Shown piece by piece: positions 33,369 to 45,256 of a stretch of DNA of 64,000 bases (position 1 is the first letter of the stretch; the number at the start of each line of letters is the position of its first letter). The notes beneath the pieces are model-generated. The model saw only the letters and a program-made list of their open reading frames with translations, searched no databases and was not told the DNA's origin. This DNA is from Malaya genurostris. Its lineage: Eukaryota > Arthropoda > Insecta > Diptera > Culicidae. The DNA lies in the NCBI RefSeq assembly GCF_030247185.1, contig NC_080572.1:189874115-189938114 (forward strand), read 5' to 3'. Both the position numbers and the translations under genes were made by a program.

Positions 33369-34284
33369 CCTTATGATAAAAAAAGAACCGTAATTTACAT
33401 TTTAAAATTCCCGCGCTTGTCCAATCGGTAAACTTTTATTCTCTCAACGTCCTGTCAAATTTTGACGCATATCGTACGATTAGTTTTTGTTTAGCGTCTA
33501 TACAAAGAAGTTGAAAAATTTTCGTGTGGCGATTTTTATAATGGATGAAAATTTAAAACAACGTGCGTGCACCAAATTTTTTGTTGCAAATGGATTTAAG
33601 TGTTCCGAAACGTTGAAAATGTTAGAAAAGGCGTTTGGTGAATCGTGTCTAGGAAAAACACAGGCATACGAGTGGTATAAACGCTTCAAAGGTGGTCGTA
33701 CAAGCTTGGATCATGATGAGATCCCTGGCCGCCCAACAACATCTGTTACTGAAGAAATAATTGAATCGGTGAAGCAAATCGTGTTGCAAAATTGTTCTGT
33801 ACCGATTAGAGAGATTGCTGTGTTGTTGGGCATCTCTTATGGATCAGCCGAACACATTTTAACTGATGTTTTTTGTTTGAAACGCGTCGCTTCTCGCTGA
33901 AAGCTGAATTTCATTCAATGCGCCGGCTCACACAGCGTTGGTTGTGTCGCAGTTTTTGGAGAAAAACCTAAACAATATCATCAACCAAGCTCCGTACTCT
34001 CCAGATATGGCCCCGTGTAACTTTTTCCTCTTCCCCAGACTCAAATTGCCATTGCGGGGAACGCGTTTTGAGACCATAGAGACCATAAATGAGAATTCGC
34101 TGCGTAAACTAAAGGCCATACCTTCGGCGGCCTATAAAACTTGTATGGAAAATTGGATCAAGCTTTGGCATGCATGTATTGCCGCAGGAGGAGAGTACTT
34201 TGAAGGCGATAATAAAGAAATTTATTAAAAATTGAAATTTTTTCGTTTTTTTTTTTAAATTCCGGTTCTTTTTTTATCATAAGG
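33369..34284 (+). mobile_element. mariner deletion derivative, 916 bp
   Basis: Inverted ends CCTTATGATAAAAAAAGAAC (22-24 bp, near perfect) are flanked by TA (33367-33368, 34285-34286). The transposase begins at 33541 (MDENLKQRACTKFFVANGFK) and holds the HTH pair (KTQAYEWYKRFKGGR, IREIAVLLGISYGSAEHIL). It stops at 33898-33900 where an internal deletion occurs. It resumes in another frame with APAHTALVVSQFLEKN and the last catalytic block QAPYSPDMAPCNFFLF, ending ACIAAGGEYFEG at 34203. The first two catalytic Asp residues are lost. Same architecture as the 10689 element but a different mariner lineage. Confidence 0.88.
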
Positions 34285-34289
34285 TATAT

Positions 34290-34843
34290 CGAGATCTGGT
34301 GCATCTTCGAAATATTTTTTTTTAAGTATCGACTTTGGGCCTTTGAAAATTTTGATAATTCCATAATCGAAATTTTATTTATTTATTTGATGCCAAAACT
34401 ATTAGAAATGCACGAAACGTCAAGATCTGGTGTTTTCTCAGGAAAAAGGTCCCAGAGAGTCGACGTATATTTGTTTTCGAAATAACACTAAGACGAATCA
34501 ATTCGTATACATATTCGCATAATTTATAGTATAACAAGACTTGAGTGTACTTATGGATAAAAGTATACAGCAGTCAAACATGCTATCCTAAACCTTTCAA
34601 AAGATGCATAAGTTAATGCTTGATTTTGATATTCATCAAACAATAAGGAATTTAAAGAAATTAAATACAATATGAAAAAATACTAGTTTTCGCAAATTCG
34701 TCTGCGCTAAAATCGTTCACAATTTATAGCAGAAAAAAAACGATTTCACATAGGAATGCGGTAGTCAAAATTACAAATAATATCTCTGAAACTGTCCTAA
34801 TACCGATAGGTAAAACTAAATATAATGTTGACACACACATATT
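34290..34843. repeat. Relative of the 27406 foldback element, and unassigned sequence
   Basis: AGATCTGGTGCATCTTCGAA at 34293 and ACGAAACGTCAAGATCTGGT at 34411 echo the arms of the foldback at 27406, including GTCCCAGAGAGTCGAC versus GTCCCAGAAAGTCGAT. The remainder up to the transporter gene is unassigned. It should contain that gene's 3' UTR, but no clear AATAAA was found. Confidence 0.5.
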
Positions 34844-36759
34844 CTAGTCAATAATTTGCAGTTTGTTGTCGAAACTTATCTGGTTAGTTCTCTGTTCCTT
34901 CTTAGCTATTTCTTGCATTTCGATGGACCATGGTTGCAGCTCCCCGGATGCCCAAAACCAGTAGACCACAAATCCGACCATGTAAATTCCGGCGGCAATG
35001 TAGAACACCAGTCTCCACTGGTCGTCGGTTTTGTCGACCGTGACATAACCGGTAACGATGGGCGAAGCAATTCCGGCAATGGTGGCTATCGAGTTCGAGA
35101 TTCCCATTAGAACACCGGCACTTTTGGGAGATAAATCAAGGTGATTTACGGCGTAACCGCACCACGCGAACGCCCCCATTGCAACTGCCACCGTAATGCA
35201 GCCGATGGTGGGAATCGGTTTCAGTATGAGCACTCCCAAAATCATGAACACTGTTTGAGCCAGGAAGGCGACACAGTTGAAATTCCTTCGCACTTGCGTA
35301 GTCGTTAGAATACCCTTGATTTGAAACCAATCTGCCGAATATCCGGCCACACTGAGGCTCAATCCCATCGCCATATATGGCAGCGCGGCGATGAAACCGG
35401 TGGTCGTTACTTCGAAGTGCATAGCATCTAGGGGTTGAGATAGAATTAGAATTAAATGTCGGATGAATGATTGTGATCACGAACGTACCCTTCAGGAACG
35501 TGGGAAGCTGCGTGAGTAGAAAATAAAACCCCCAATTTTCGCAGAAGTTTGCCACGATCAGTGCAAATACTGCTTTTGAAGTTAGAATTGCTTTCCAAGG
35601 ATGACGGATTTTTCCTACATCGCCTTCAACTCGACCGAGGCTTTTCAGGATGTACTCTTTCTCCGATGACGTAATGAAACGATCTCGCTCTGGAGATCGT
35701 TTCACGATAAGAAACCATGCAACGCACCAAACGAGTCCAACTGTACCGAATACGTAGAATACGCTTTCCCAATTGTAAGATTCCGCAAGAATACCGCTCA
35801 CCATCATGGCAAGGATTGTACCGACAAATACGCCAGCGAACGAAAACATAACCATGCGCGATCGTTCATTCGGTGGAGCCCACTTTGCCCAAACGGTGTG
35901 CATACAGGGGAAGGCTACTCCCTGAAACATTCCTTCCAAAGCCCGAGCACCAATCAACCAACCGACACCTGCATTAGCTGCCACCGGCGTCAACAAAGTA
36001 AGGATCGCTGTCATACCAACTCCTGCTCCGTATACCTAAAAGGAACGGAAATGATGGAACTTGGTAGGTGTTGTTAACACAAGTTACCCACGTTATTGCC
36101 ACCGAGCCTGTCGGAAATATATCCACCGGGAATCTGGGTGATCATGTATCCATAGAAAAACGCACTCAATACGTAGCCTTGATCCGATGAACTCCAATTA
36201 AAATATCGTTCCTACACGAAATGAAATAGACTGTCAATCGCGTTTTCCTCCCTTTCTACCTACCCGGGAAATAAACTATAACTGCACTTTATCGCCTCGA
36301 GTGTAGCAGAAAATTCATTCGAAGTCACTCAAATTCTCTAGATAAAAATCTTCGAATTCCATTCCAAACTCCACAACACATTGTTTCATCTAGTCGTAAT
36401 CGTTAGGAATTCCTCCCCGGGAATTAACTCAACACGTGACGAAGCAGGCCGATACTCACATATGCCACACTTCCATCATCCTGCAGCACCGTTCGGTTCT
36501 CTGTCATGGCTACAATCGCCACACTCAGGTTCACTCGCATTGTGTAGAGATTCAAAAAGCCCAGGAACGCCATCAGCACCAGAACGTAGCGGCGTCTCTT
36601 CCAAAACATCCAAACCGGGGCATCGATGCCATCACTTCAGAAACAAAACGGTGGAAAAACAGTGGAAAACATGAAAAACGTGTCACGTGCTACGGTCGAA
36701 TCCGGGAAATACAAGCAGAACGACACCTACCTCAACTGGCTAATCTTAGCATCGTCCAT
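34844..36759 (-). CDS. SLC17-type MFS anion symporter (sialin / inorganic phosphate cotransporter-like), paralogue 1
   Basis: Five exons reconstructed by frame and splice sites: 36759-36731, 36634-36460, 36211-36092, 36035-35489, 35427-34844; introns 96, 248, 56 and 61 nt, all GT-AG. The lengths sum to 1455 nt, giving 484 residues. The first exon supplies ATG in a dipteran-type context (AAAACATGGAC). The protein starts MDDAKISQLSDGIDAPVWMF, then TM1 with LRVNLSVAIVAMT-type motif near residues 43-54. It continues with WSSSDQGYVLSAFFYGYM and GGYISDRLGG (the MFS loop 2-3 signature), FPCMHTVWAKWAPPNERSRM, and PTFLKDAMHF. The C-terminal half has LDLSPKSAGVLMGISNSIAT. The family carries organic anions or phosphate across plasma, lysosomal or vesicular membranes with Na+ or H+; the substrate cannot be read here. 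It is intact and head to head with its paralogue at 45257. The call of family is firm, the substrate unknown. Confidence 0.92.
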
Positions 36760-36899
36760 GTTTTTGTTGTGAGGTGTTCGGCTGTCAGTTCGAACTTCCA
36801 GGGGCGCTATTAAACTTGTGTGCTCTGTAAACTGTAAACCGAACTCGTGAATCTCCCACGATCGACTACCGGGGACCGGGAGCCCAGACAAGTCTGGTA

Positions 36900-37600
36900 G
36901 CAAATCGTTATCTAAATGAGTTTTCCATACGCAAATCTAACGTCTAGTTCAATTGTTTTTTGTTTTCCTATGCTTGTCTTGGTGCACCGCATCTGTTTGA
37001 ATCGCTCCGAAAGACCTGTAATTTAAAGTGTAGTAAAGCGATAATCATTTCTGGCGAGCGTTTATGATTGATTAGGTACATGGTATTCCGTGAATTTTTA
37101 CGATTAAATTTTAACTAAGCTGACAATCACAGTATCTTTCCAATCAAAATGATTTTTTGTTCATTTTTTCCCTCACGCTTCGTCATCGATTCTAAGTGGT
37201 ATTGGCAGTTCAATCTGAACTGATGCTACTACCTATCAATTACAGGTCGCCATTGTTTATATTTTATGTATAAGGTAAAGGTCCCCCCCTTTAATATCAG
37301 CTATAATAGTCATCTCATATACGAAAACCGTTAGTTAAAGTTAGATCTACTATCTCTATGCGATAGGTTAACGTTAAGGATAAGATGAAAATAGACGCAT
37401 TCACTTCGAGCTTTCGCGTTGCTGCTGTCCCGGGTAGATGTAAATAGCTAACAAAGATCAAAATAATAACAAATTTTACCATCATATCTGTTGGATTGAT
37501 GTTTCTTTGTTGTCATTGTGATACTTGATATTTTCTTGTATTTCATCGAAAGCGTCATGAAATTTTACAATATTTACTTAGTTATTATAGATCAATGACT
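36900..37600. other. Upstream region of the minus-strand transporter; no other feature
   Basis: Sequence 36760-37000 should contain its promoter and 5' UTR; no clear TATA box or Inr/DPE pair was recognised. Further out is unassigned AT-rich sequence. Confidence 0.35.
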
Positions 37601-37614
37601 GTTGGAACGATCGC

Positions 37615-38150
37615 CTACGATTTGCATGAAACTTTGCACGTGAAGTAATTTTCACTGATCTTGAGTTTATTTTCACTCAAGACTAATTTTTTAAATGAGC
37701 ATATGTGTGTTTTAGCCACATTATTGTCAAACAATTTTAACCAGAAATCTATAGCTTCTACAAAAAATATGTCTGAGAAGAGGTTATAGGAAAACAATTG
37801 AACTTCTTCCGATTTTTCGTGAAATCAAAAATAGATTTTATTTTTCAAAATTCTCAGTTATATTACCGTACGATTTTTTAAAATTTTATATCACAAAACA
37901 AATGTCAAGTAACAAGAAAAATAACGAATGTTTTAGAAAGTTGGAGAGATAATAAATGAAAAGGTTTCCCGAGGAAAAACTTTTTACCAATTTTCGAAAA
38001 ACGATGCTTTGATAGGAATAAATATATTTAAGCAATGAACGTTCAATGAAAAAAGCTCATAGGAAGCTACTTCAAAAATTTAGTCATTTTCGAGATATAT
38101 GAGGAACTAAATCGAGAAAATGGATATTTCATGAGAATACGCCCTTTTTT
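37615..38150 (+). repeat. Dispersed repeat R3, copy 1
   Basis: Co-linear with 56300-56800 in the same orientation: shared blocks include TTCTACAAAAAATATGTCT, TTTTTCGTGAAATC, GTTTCCCGAGGAAAA, CATAGGAAGCTACTTC, CGAGATATATGAG and ATATTTCATGAGAATAC. About 450-500 bp, no coding content. Not recognised as a named family. Confidence 0.75.
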
Positions 38151-39250
38151 GCCTTTCTCATATAGAAAGGTTATGCAACCACTGTGAAATTCGACTTTTT
38201 AATCGAGTCCCGGAGGGCCGAATTTCATATACCATTCGTCTCAGCTCGACGAGCTGAGCAATGTCTGTGTGTGTATGTGTGTTCCTGAAGTTCGTGAAAC
38301 TCATTTGGATCCGACTTCCGATTTCGGAATTACAGGGTGATATACACCAAAAATCTGAAAATAATGCATTTAAAATGTGAAATAATATCACTCACTTTTC
38401 TCAGAGATAACTGAACCGAATTTCACAAACTTGAATTCAAATGAAAGATCTTATAGTCCCATACAAAGTTCCTGAATGTCATCTAGATCCGAATGATACA
38501 ATGATACAGGATGATATACACCAAAAATGTGAAATTAATATCACCTAATTTCCTCGAAAATGATTGTACCGAGTTTCACAAACTTAGATTCAAATTATAG
38601 GTCACATTTTATTTATTTATTTATTTATTTATTCCATTTATTCATCTGACAATATAATAAGCCTTAATGAATATATCAGTCAAGTTATAAAATATTCGAT
38701 CGTAATGGTTCCAAAACAAAGTTCCGGAATTTCAAATGTACCCAACTTGATAGGCTGATATGCACCAAAAATATGGAAATAGTGCATTAAAAATGTAAAT
38801 ATAATGTCACTCACTCTTCTCGGAGATAACTGAACCGATTTCCACAAAATTAGATTCATATAAAAGGTCTTATGGTCTCATACAAAGTTCCGGAATTTCA
38901 TTTGGATCCAACTTCCGATTCCGGAATTACAGGGTGATATGCACCAAAAATGTGAAAATAATGTCACTCACTTTTCTCGGAGATGGAAGTTCTGAAGATG
39001 TCATAAGAATATTCTAATTTTTATTCGGATCAAACCCCTGGTTTCGGAGATAGGGTGTTCAGTATGAAAACGTCAATTTCAGGAATACTTTGTTCATAAG
39101 CTACCTTTTTATATTGGTGATTATTTGTAGTTTGCAGACCATGAGACTCTGAAACCAAATAAACCATTGATAGTCCAATAAATGATTTGCTAAATTTTAT
39201 CCAAGTCCGACTACCGGTACATTTTTTCCCCACATTCAAAACGTCATAGA
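38151..39250 (-). repeat. Tandem R2-like units with a retroelement tail inserted
   Basis: The outer end (minus) is GAGAAAGGCAAAA at 38151. Then come the CGGAGGGCCGAATTTCATAT and AGCTCGACGAGCTGAG phrases, followed by about four units of 130-170 bp with GAATTACAGGGTGATAT.CACC and CACTCACTTTTCTC.GAGATAACTGAACCG. At 38607-38703 a TTTATTTATTTATTTAT-headed insert (a minus-strand A-rich tail) interrupts one unit. Confidence 0.65.
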
Positions 39251-39522
39251 GAACCGAAAATAAACTTATAGTTCATGTTAGTGTATGGTTGAATGTTCAT
39301 TCAATGTCACGAATAATAATCAAATATAATACAATGGAGCTCACTTCACATTTTCACATATGATTGAATAGATTTTCACTAACTTAAATTCAAATGTAGT
39401 GTATGAATTATGTATTATGAAACAAACACTATTTTCTGAACTTTTTAAATTGTAGTATTTCGGGGAATTTCTGCTGCAATATATAGGAAAAAATGAAAAT
39501 GAGGAAGGCATCATTACACCAC

Positions 39523-40228
39523 TAAAGACTGTCCCAGAATGTATGGACGCACTTTGATTTAGCTGCAAATAATTCACAAGTAGATAATAAAATTTTATTC
39601 GATATACTGATAATATTAGACTACAGCAACAGAATATTATTCTCAACATTTGCTACTTAGCCATTGTAGACTAGATGGCGCACCTTTTTGCCAACGTTCC
39701 TCATTAAATTCCGTACAGACTTCTTGGCGACAACTTTTGACACTTCTTTCCAATCTTTTTCGAACTGTTGAATGGTTTCGGCTGCCGAGACATGTTTCCT
39801 AAGATGTGCCTTCGTTAATGCCCAAAATTCCTCAATTGGTCGAAATGGTGGACAATTTGATGGATTCATGTCTTTTGGGACGAACGTGAAATTTTTGGTA
39901 GTATACCATTCTACCGTTGATTTCGAGTAGTGGCATGAAGCAAGATCTTGCCAGAAGACAACAGGATCCTTGTGGCTTCGAATCATGGATAGCAGTCGTT
40001 TTTGTAAACATTCCTTGATGTATATTTCGCTGTTCATTGAAGCAGTAGCGATTGCTTGACAGACCATAGCTTTCTGACCAAATTTTTCGCCTTCAATCGA
40101 TGTCTCGGACTGGTTTAACACTTGTCCTTCTCGCACCGTATAATATTGTGGTCCCGGCAACGAATTGTAATCGAGTTTCACGTAGGTTTCGCGTCCATGA
40201 TTATGCAGTTCAAATTTCCAGCAGATTA
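39523..40228 (-). mobile_element. DD37E-type transposon, subfamily c, copy 2 (5'-truncated)
   Basis: The 3' end AAGACTGTCCCAGAATGTAT lies at 39525 next to TA. The minus-strand frame 40181-39657 (174 codons) encodes KLDYNSLPGPQYYTVREGQV, VVFWQDLASCHYSKSTVEWY and CPPFRPIEEFWALTK, with the second and third catalytic positions kept and 37-residue spacing. A frameshift occurs at the first catalytic block (MDDE becomes MDAKP near 40190) and a short deletion after GQKAMVCQAI. The 5' part is missing: the element is cut at about 40228 where repeat R2 begins. It lies 4.6 kb upstream-to-downstream from the transporter gene and is not part of it. Confidence 0.85.
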
Positions 40229-40250
40229 GGTGATCCTAAAATTTTGGCAC

Positions 40251-40756
<506 letters not shown>

Positions 40757-40904
40757 TAGGAAAAAAATCGGTTACATGTTTTAATGAATTGAAATATTAA
40801 CCACACGTATTTTTTCGAATATATTAGAGTAATATCATATTGAAAATTCATGGTGGTTTTAATTCAAGGTGGATACAATCGATTTGCTATTGTGATATGG
40901 CACA

Positions 40905-43470
40905 CGGAAAGACCGCAATGAGCATTTTGGCGAAAAAATAGTTGATTTTCTGATTTCAGTTAGTTATTTTTTGAGACAACTAAAAAAATCTTACTTTTGT
41001 TAATTTAGATTTTTTAATACTCATTCTCTTAATAATAATAAAATATTTGTTGAAATGGTTATTTTTTTAGTTGAATTCATCAATTAAACGTGCTGTCATT
41101 CTTAGCTAAGACACACTTCATTTCCATTCAACTAATTTTTTAGTTGAATTAGAGAAATAAAACGTTGTTTTCAATCAACATAAATGGTTGAATTGGCTTC
41201 TGCAACTTGCAGCAATATGGCGCACTGTCACCGGAAATACGTTAATCGTACTGACTATGACTACTAGCCACTAGATGGCACACCACTACCGAAAAAAAAA
41301 TGGATTTGGAAGATACAAAAAACATCATTTGACATATACAATTAGAGCGCAACATTCGAAACTAACTTCACTGTTCCACGTAAAAACATTATTACGCACA
41401 ATCGCTTGAAATGCGCACAAATTCTGAATAAATACACTTTCCATTAAGGTGACCATGGAAGCAAGCCACAAATGGAAACCAAGAAACCACCTACCCTCCC
41501 ACTCCACCTTCCTCCCTGCTCTTGATGTAAACAAACCATGAAACACTTTTTTCTACGCGTAGGGGTAAATATGTTGCGTAGAATTGCTACTGCAATTTGG
41601 TGACATAATCACTCATCGTATTGATATATGTTTACGATAAACTATCAAGTCTGAAGAATGATTTGTTCGAAACTTTTTCGGACCTTCATTAGAAGGTTTC
41701 TTCTTAGAATGTTATAATTTTTACTCACCTCAAGATTTCAATTGCTGTTTATAGCTCTGTGACATAAGTAAGCTTTATGAAAAACTTTTGAATTGTTCTT
41801 CACCGGTAAACTTATCCTCTGATCTAAACATTTTATTATAAAACCTTTAAATAACTCACAGTTCTGGTTTTGAAAATTTTCCAAAAAATCACGATAATTA
41901 GTTTGCCGGCCTGCTTTAATATTGGTAATACCACCCTTTTATATTGGCAGTGATGCCATTCATAATTAGAGAAAAAACTGGGATTATTTTCAATTATTCG
42001 CACATTGATGTAGTTAAAATTACGGATCAAAACTACTTTCGTACGTCACCATCTAAAATTTCAATATTTATAAAAAAAAACTATAACATTTCCCTTATTT
42101 CCATTTCAAACATTGCTTCCCCTCCAAGTTATCTGCAACCTTGTTGTCTTATTTACCGTCGCTATGGAATGCAAAAAATAAACAAACAGTTCAAGTATTG
42201 CAATCTTTTCAAAATGCCTCGTCCATCCAAGAAGAGGAAAACAGCACTCATTCGCGAAAATCAATAGAAAAATAGATGGAATACGTTGATAGAGTGTGTT
42301 TTGGGTAGTGAGTATGTGCGGGACTCATCAGTTCAAACAGTGGAAGAACTGCCAGATGTGCCGGTTCAAAACAATACCACGGAATTTAGAATGAAATTAT
42401 ATCTTCAAATTTGCATGATAAATCTTTTCAGAGCAAATAGACGATTTGTCATTAAGCCCTTTCGTCAAGTGCCACTTGACTGTTCTCTGGGTGAGGTTGC
42501 TTTCCTATCCGAAAACGATGTTGTTGTCGACAAAACGGAAAATGTAGAATCTGTTGGTTTGTATTTTATGAATATGGGAGCTTCATATTCAAAAATTGAA
42601 ATTAATATAAAAGCCATTGCAACATAGTTTGTTCTGATTTCGTGTTACTAACAATGTAACAGCTTCCTTTTTACTTTGTAATGTAAGAAAAATGCCAAGA
42701 ACAAAGCGAGGGCAAACAGTAAACTTTCTTCTTTGGCACAATTCTTTTGTTCGCATGATTGCAATTTGTTAACTCCAGAATGAGCATGAAGATGAGATAA
42801 GTCCACTCTGTTCTGCTAGGTGATTTGAATAGTTTCAATGTTTACATTTTTTCTTGCACCTGCATTCCTTTCAGCACACCAATATTATCATTTCATTCCT
42901 CTCTACTCACAAATACTATTACTGTATGAAAAAGTATTGTTTCACCAATACTTTTACATTTATTTTCCTTGGCTTCTGTTCACGGTCACCTTAAGAGTTT
43001 ACGTCATTTTTACATATCGGTTTAGAAAATTATATATGGATACATCGTAACACATGCGAAAAACATCAAAACACTTTGCAAGCAGTTTCAACAAGACAAG
43101 AATTTTTTAATGGATTGTTTTGCTTTGACACTTCTCATGAGTTGTTAGCTAAAAAACTTGTTAATAAAATTTTTAATTTAATTTTTCTATTCTTTGTACT
43201 TACTGTCCTTCAGCAATGATAGTTATAGATAGATAGAAACAAATTTTCTGATTTTAATAACAAAGTTAGTTGTCAATGAGAATTTCGTGTTGGATTGAAA
43301 TATTGCTGGTTTTTGTCCAGGAAATTCTCTAAAAACAAGAGTTCTTTTCAACAAAGTAAATTCTGAATTTCAACTAATTTCATAGTTATTTTGGAAATTT
43401 TGTTGTTAAAATCAACTAATTCGAAAACAGTAACCCGAATTAGGCGTAGGGCTAATTTCGGTCGTTTCGT
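40905..43470. other. AT-rich block with TAGTTGATTTT words at both ends; possible long-TIR element
   Basis: The left edge CACACGGAAAGACCGCAATG leads into ATAGTTGATTTTCTGATT and several AACTAATTTTTTAGTTGAAT words. The right side (43220-43440, complement) carries ATTAGTTGATTTTAACAACA and TGAAATTAGTTGAAATTC. This hints at a pair of long, strongly diverged inverted ends. The broken frame at 42214-42627 lies inside. No target duplication was found, so the interpretation is weak. Confidence 0.35.
42214..42627 (+). pseudogene. Unrecognised 137-codon frame with one in-frame stop
   Basis: ATG at 42214 opens MPRPSKKRKTALIRENQ, a TAG at 42265-42267 interrupts, and the same frame continues KNRWNTLIECVLGSEYVRDS, LPDVPVQNNTTEFRMKL and FLSENDVVVDKTENVESVG to a TAG at 42625-42627. 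The lysine-rich start resembles a nuclear-localisation-type basic tract. Composition is less biased than surrounding chance frames. It could be a decayed retrocopy, the ORF of the AT-rich element around it, or readthrough of a real gene. No family recognised. Confidence 0.35.
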
Positions 43471-43799
43471 GCTGAAAAATCACCTTTATGGATTGATATT
43501 ACGACTAGGTATCTCAATTTGAATATATACATCCCGTTTGAGCGTCTCCAAGTATGTTTTACCGGCGGTTCAACATGTGGGCCAGCATAGGCATGTTGCA
43601 AAATTACTATGTCGTACCTTTTATTCATTTAATAATATAATTTATAAAGCACACTGCTTAAGCTCTGAGATGCCGCAGGCTTTTTCTTATTATAATTAAT
43701 AAATTATATGATAACTAGGATAATTTCATTAGGTAATGGGTCGTAGTGATCGACATCTGGCCGATCCAGCCTTCAACTGACGATTGGCAGTTGTAGGAG

Positions 43800-44519
43800 A
43801 GTTGAATATTACATGAGAGTCATCAAGATGACGTTGGTACGATCGAACTTTGTCGTATCTATCATTTTGCTTGCGATGCACGGCTTAAACGCATCAATTG
43901 TCGTTGGTAGACCGCCCCAGGGATGTTTTCACTCGGTTCATGTCACGAATAGCCATCCATGGTCAGGGTATCCATTTTTTTACCTGGCGTTTCGGATTAT
44001 CGCAATGAAACCACTTTTTATCGTGCGGTGAACGACTCAAACGTGGTTAAAGCCGCTAATAAACGACAACAACAACAACAACAACACTTTTTATCGCCAG
44101 TAACAAAAAAAACAATTTCTTTTGTGCCGTTGGCGTAGTTGTTCGCATGTGAATAAATGACGTTCGGCGTCCCTTGCCTTCAGTTCAGACGGCACCCGAT
44201 AGCCTACCTTCCGAATCTTTTCCATTGCTTTTGAACGTTGACAAAAGACCGACTGAGTAAATTCGAATGATTTTGCAAGTTCTTCTTACGTTTGCAATGG
44301 GTCTTGATCAAGAAATTCCTCCAATTTTCCATCTTCAATTATTGATGGCTCTCTGATTCTTTTTCTGTCTTTTAAATTAAACTGGTCACTTTCAAATCCG
44401 AACGACACGTTCGCTCAGCTATAGCATGCTCCCCATAAATTTCTACCAAAAGACGATGACTTTCAGTGGCTGTTTTCTTCGTATTAAAATAAACAATTGT
44501 TCGCCACAAAATTCGACAT
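43800..44519 (-). mobile_element. mariner transposase relic split by a LINE tail
   Basis: The minus strand starts near 44519 (MSNFVANNCLFYFNTKKTAT) and reads LLVEIYGEHAIAERTC, then REPSIIEDGKLEEFLDQDPL, VGYRVPSELKARDAERHLFT and the first catalytic block VTGDKKW at 44105-44090. A 61-bp insertion follows. The frame resumes with FHCDNPKRQVKKWIP, then decays through QLMRLSRASQAK to about 43800. The order matches a mariner N-terminal HTH region and first catalytic block; the second and third acidic positions are lost. No inverted ends were found. Confidence 0.75.
44024..44084 (+). mobile_element. 5'-truncated LINE tail (61 bp) with (CAA)n end and 12-bp target duplication
   Basis: The insert TGCGGTGAACGACTCAAACG ... 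AGCCGCTAATAAACGA followed by (CAA)n is bounded by the direct repeat CACTTTTTATCG at 44012-44023 and 44085-44096. It splits the mariner at the tryptophan codon after VTGDKK; removing insert and one repeat restores the frame. The size, 3' tail and duplication fit abortive non-LTR reverse transcription. Confidence 0.85.
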
Positions 44520-45138
44520 TTTCAACTTCAAAAATATTCCTGTTGTTTATGCTTGACAAATGTGAGTAAGCTAAATGACACATTCTGATTTTGAAACTGT
44601 AAGGCAACAACTTCCCAATACTTATTTGGAATGGTGAATCAGTGGAATAAAAATTACGCCATCTGTAAGAAAATGACACGAACATATTCATGACCTATTA
44701 CAATTTTACCGAAAATGTAAAACAAAAAATGCGCCGAATATTTTAATTTTTTTATTTCAAATTAAATTGTTAGAGTGTAGTTTTGCTTTATTGAATTCTA
44801 TATCCCTGATTACAGCACCTCGGCGAAAGACCGAACGATTGTAACTGAGTGTAAATAAACATGCATCATTAATTCTCTGATTACAATAATAAGCAAAATT
44901 GCTTTTGAAAAAACATCTAAAAAACAACACGATGAAACTATGACCAATTCCTACCTATTTCATATCAATTAATCGCCTATTCTACGGTAACAGAAAAACG
45001 CCTAACTAAACTAAGATAGGACAAGATTTTATTGCTGTGCAGTAAGAACGTTATATTGTCATTATTTAGGTTCGAATCAGCTTCCAGCCAGAGAAGATAA
45101 TACGTGACATTGGATAGATAACAATTCGTTTACTAACT

Positions 45139-45173
45139 TCAGTAGCATTGTGTTCTCGCAGTGGTCCGGTCCG
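45139..45173 (+). promoter_or_regulatory. Candidate Inr + DPE core promoter of transporter paralogue 2
   Basis: TTCAGTAG places a possible +1 A at 45141, and GGTCCG lies at +28 to +33, matching five of six positions of the dipteran DPE consensus at the required spacing. It is 116 bp upstream of the start ATG. No TATA box seen. Confidence 0.35.
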
Positions 45174-45256
45174 AGTTGATCGGAATTTCAAACAGTCGTT
45201 GTTGTTGTTGTTGAAATGAGTGCGTTCCATTAGCTGCAGAATTGACCTGATACAAC

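Noticed and set aside
41325..41546. 73-codon minus-strand frame
   Set aside because: No recognisable family and lies in a probable repeat block; not enough evidence for an entry.
42838..43050. 70-codon hydrophobic frame as a membrane protein
   Set aside because: AT-driven hydrophobic composition, no splice or family support.
43813..44031. Plus-strand 72-codon frame as a small secreted protein
   Set aside because: It is the antisense shadow of the split mariner transposase on the minus strand.
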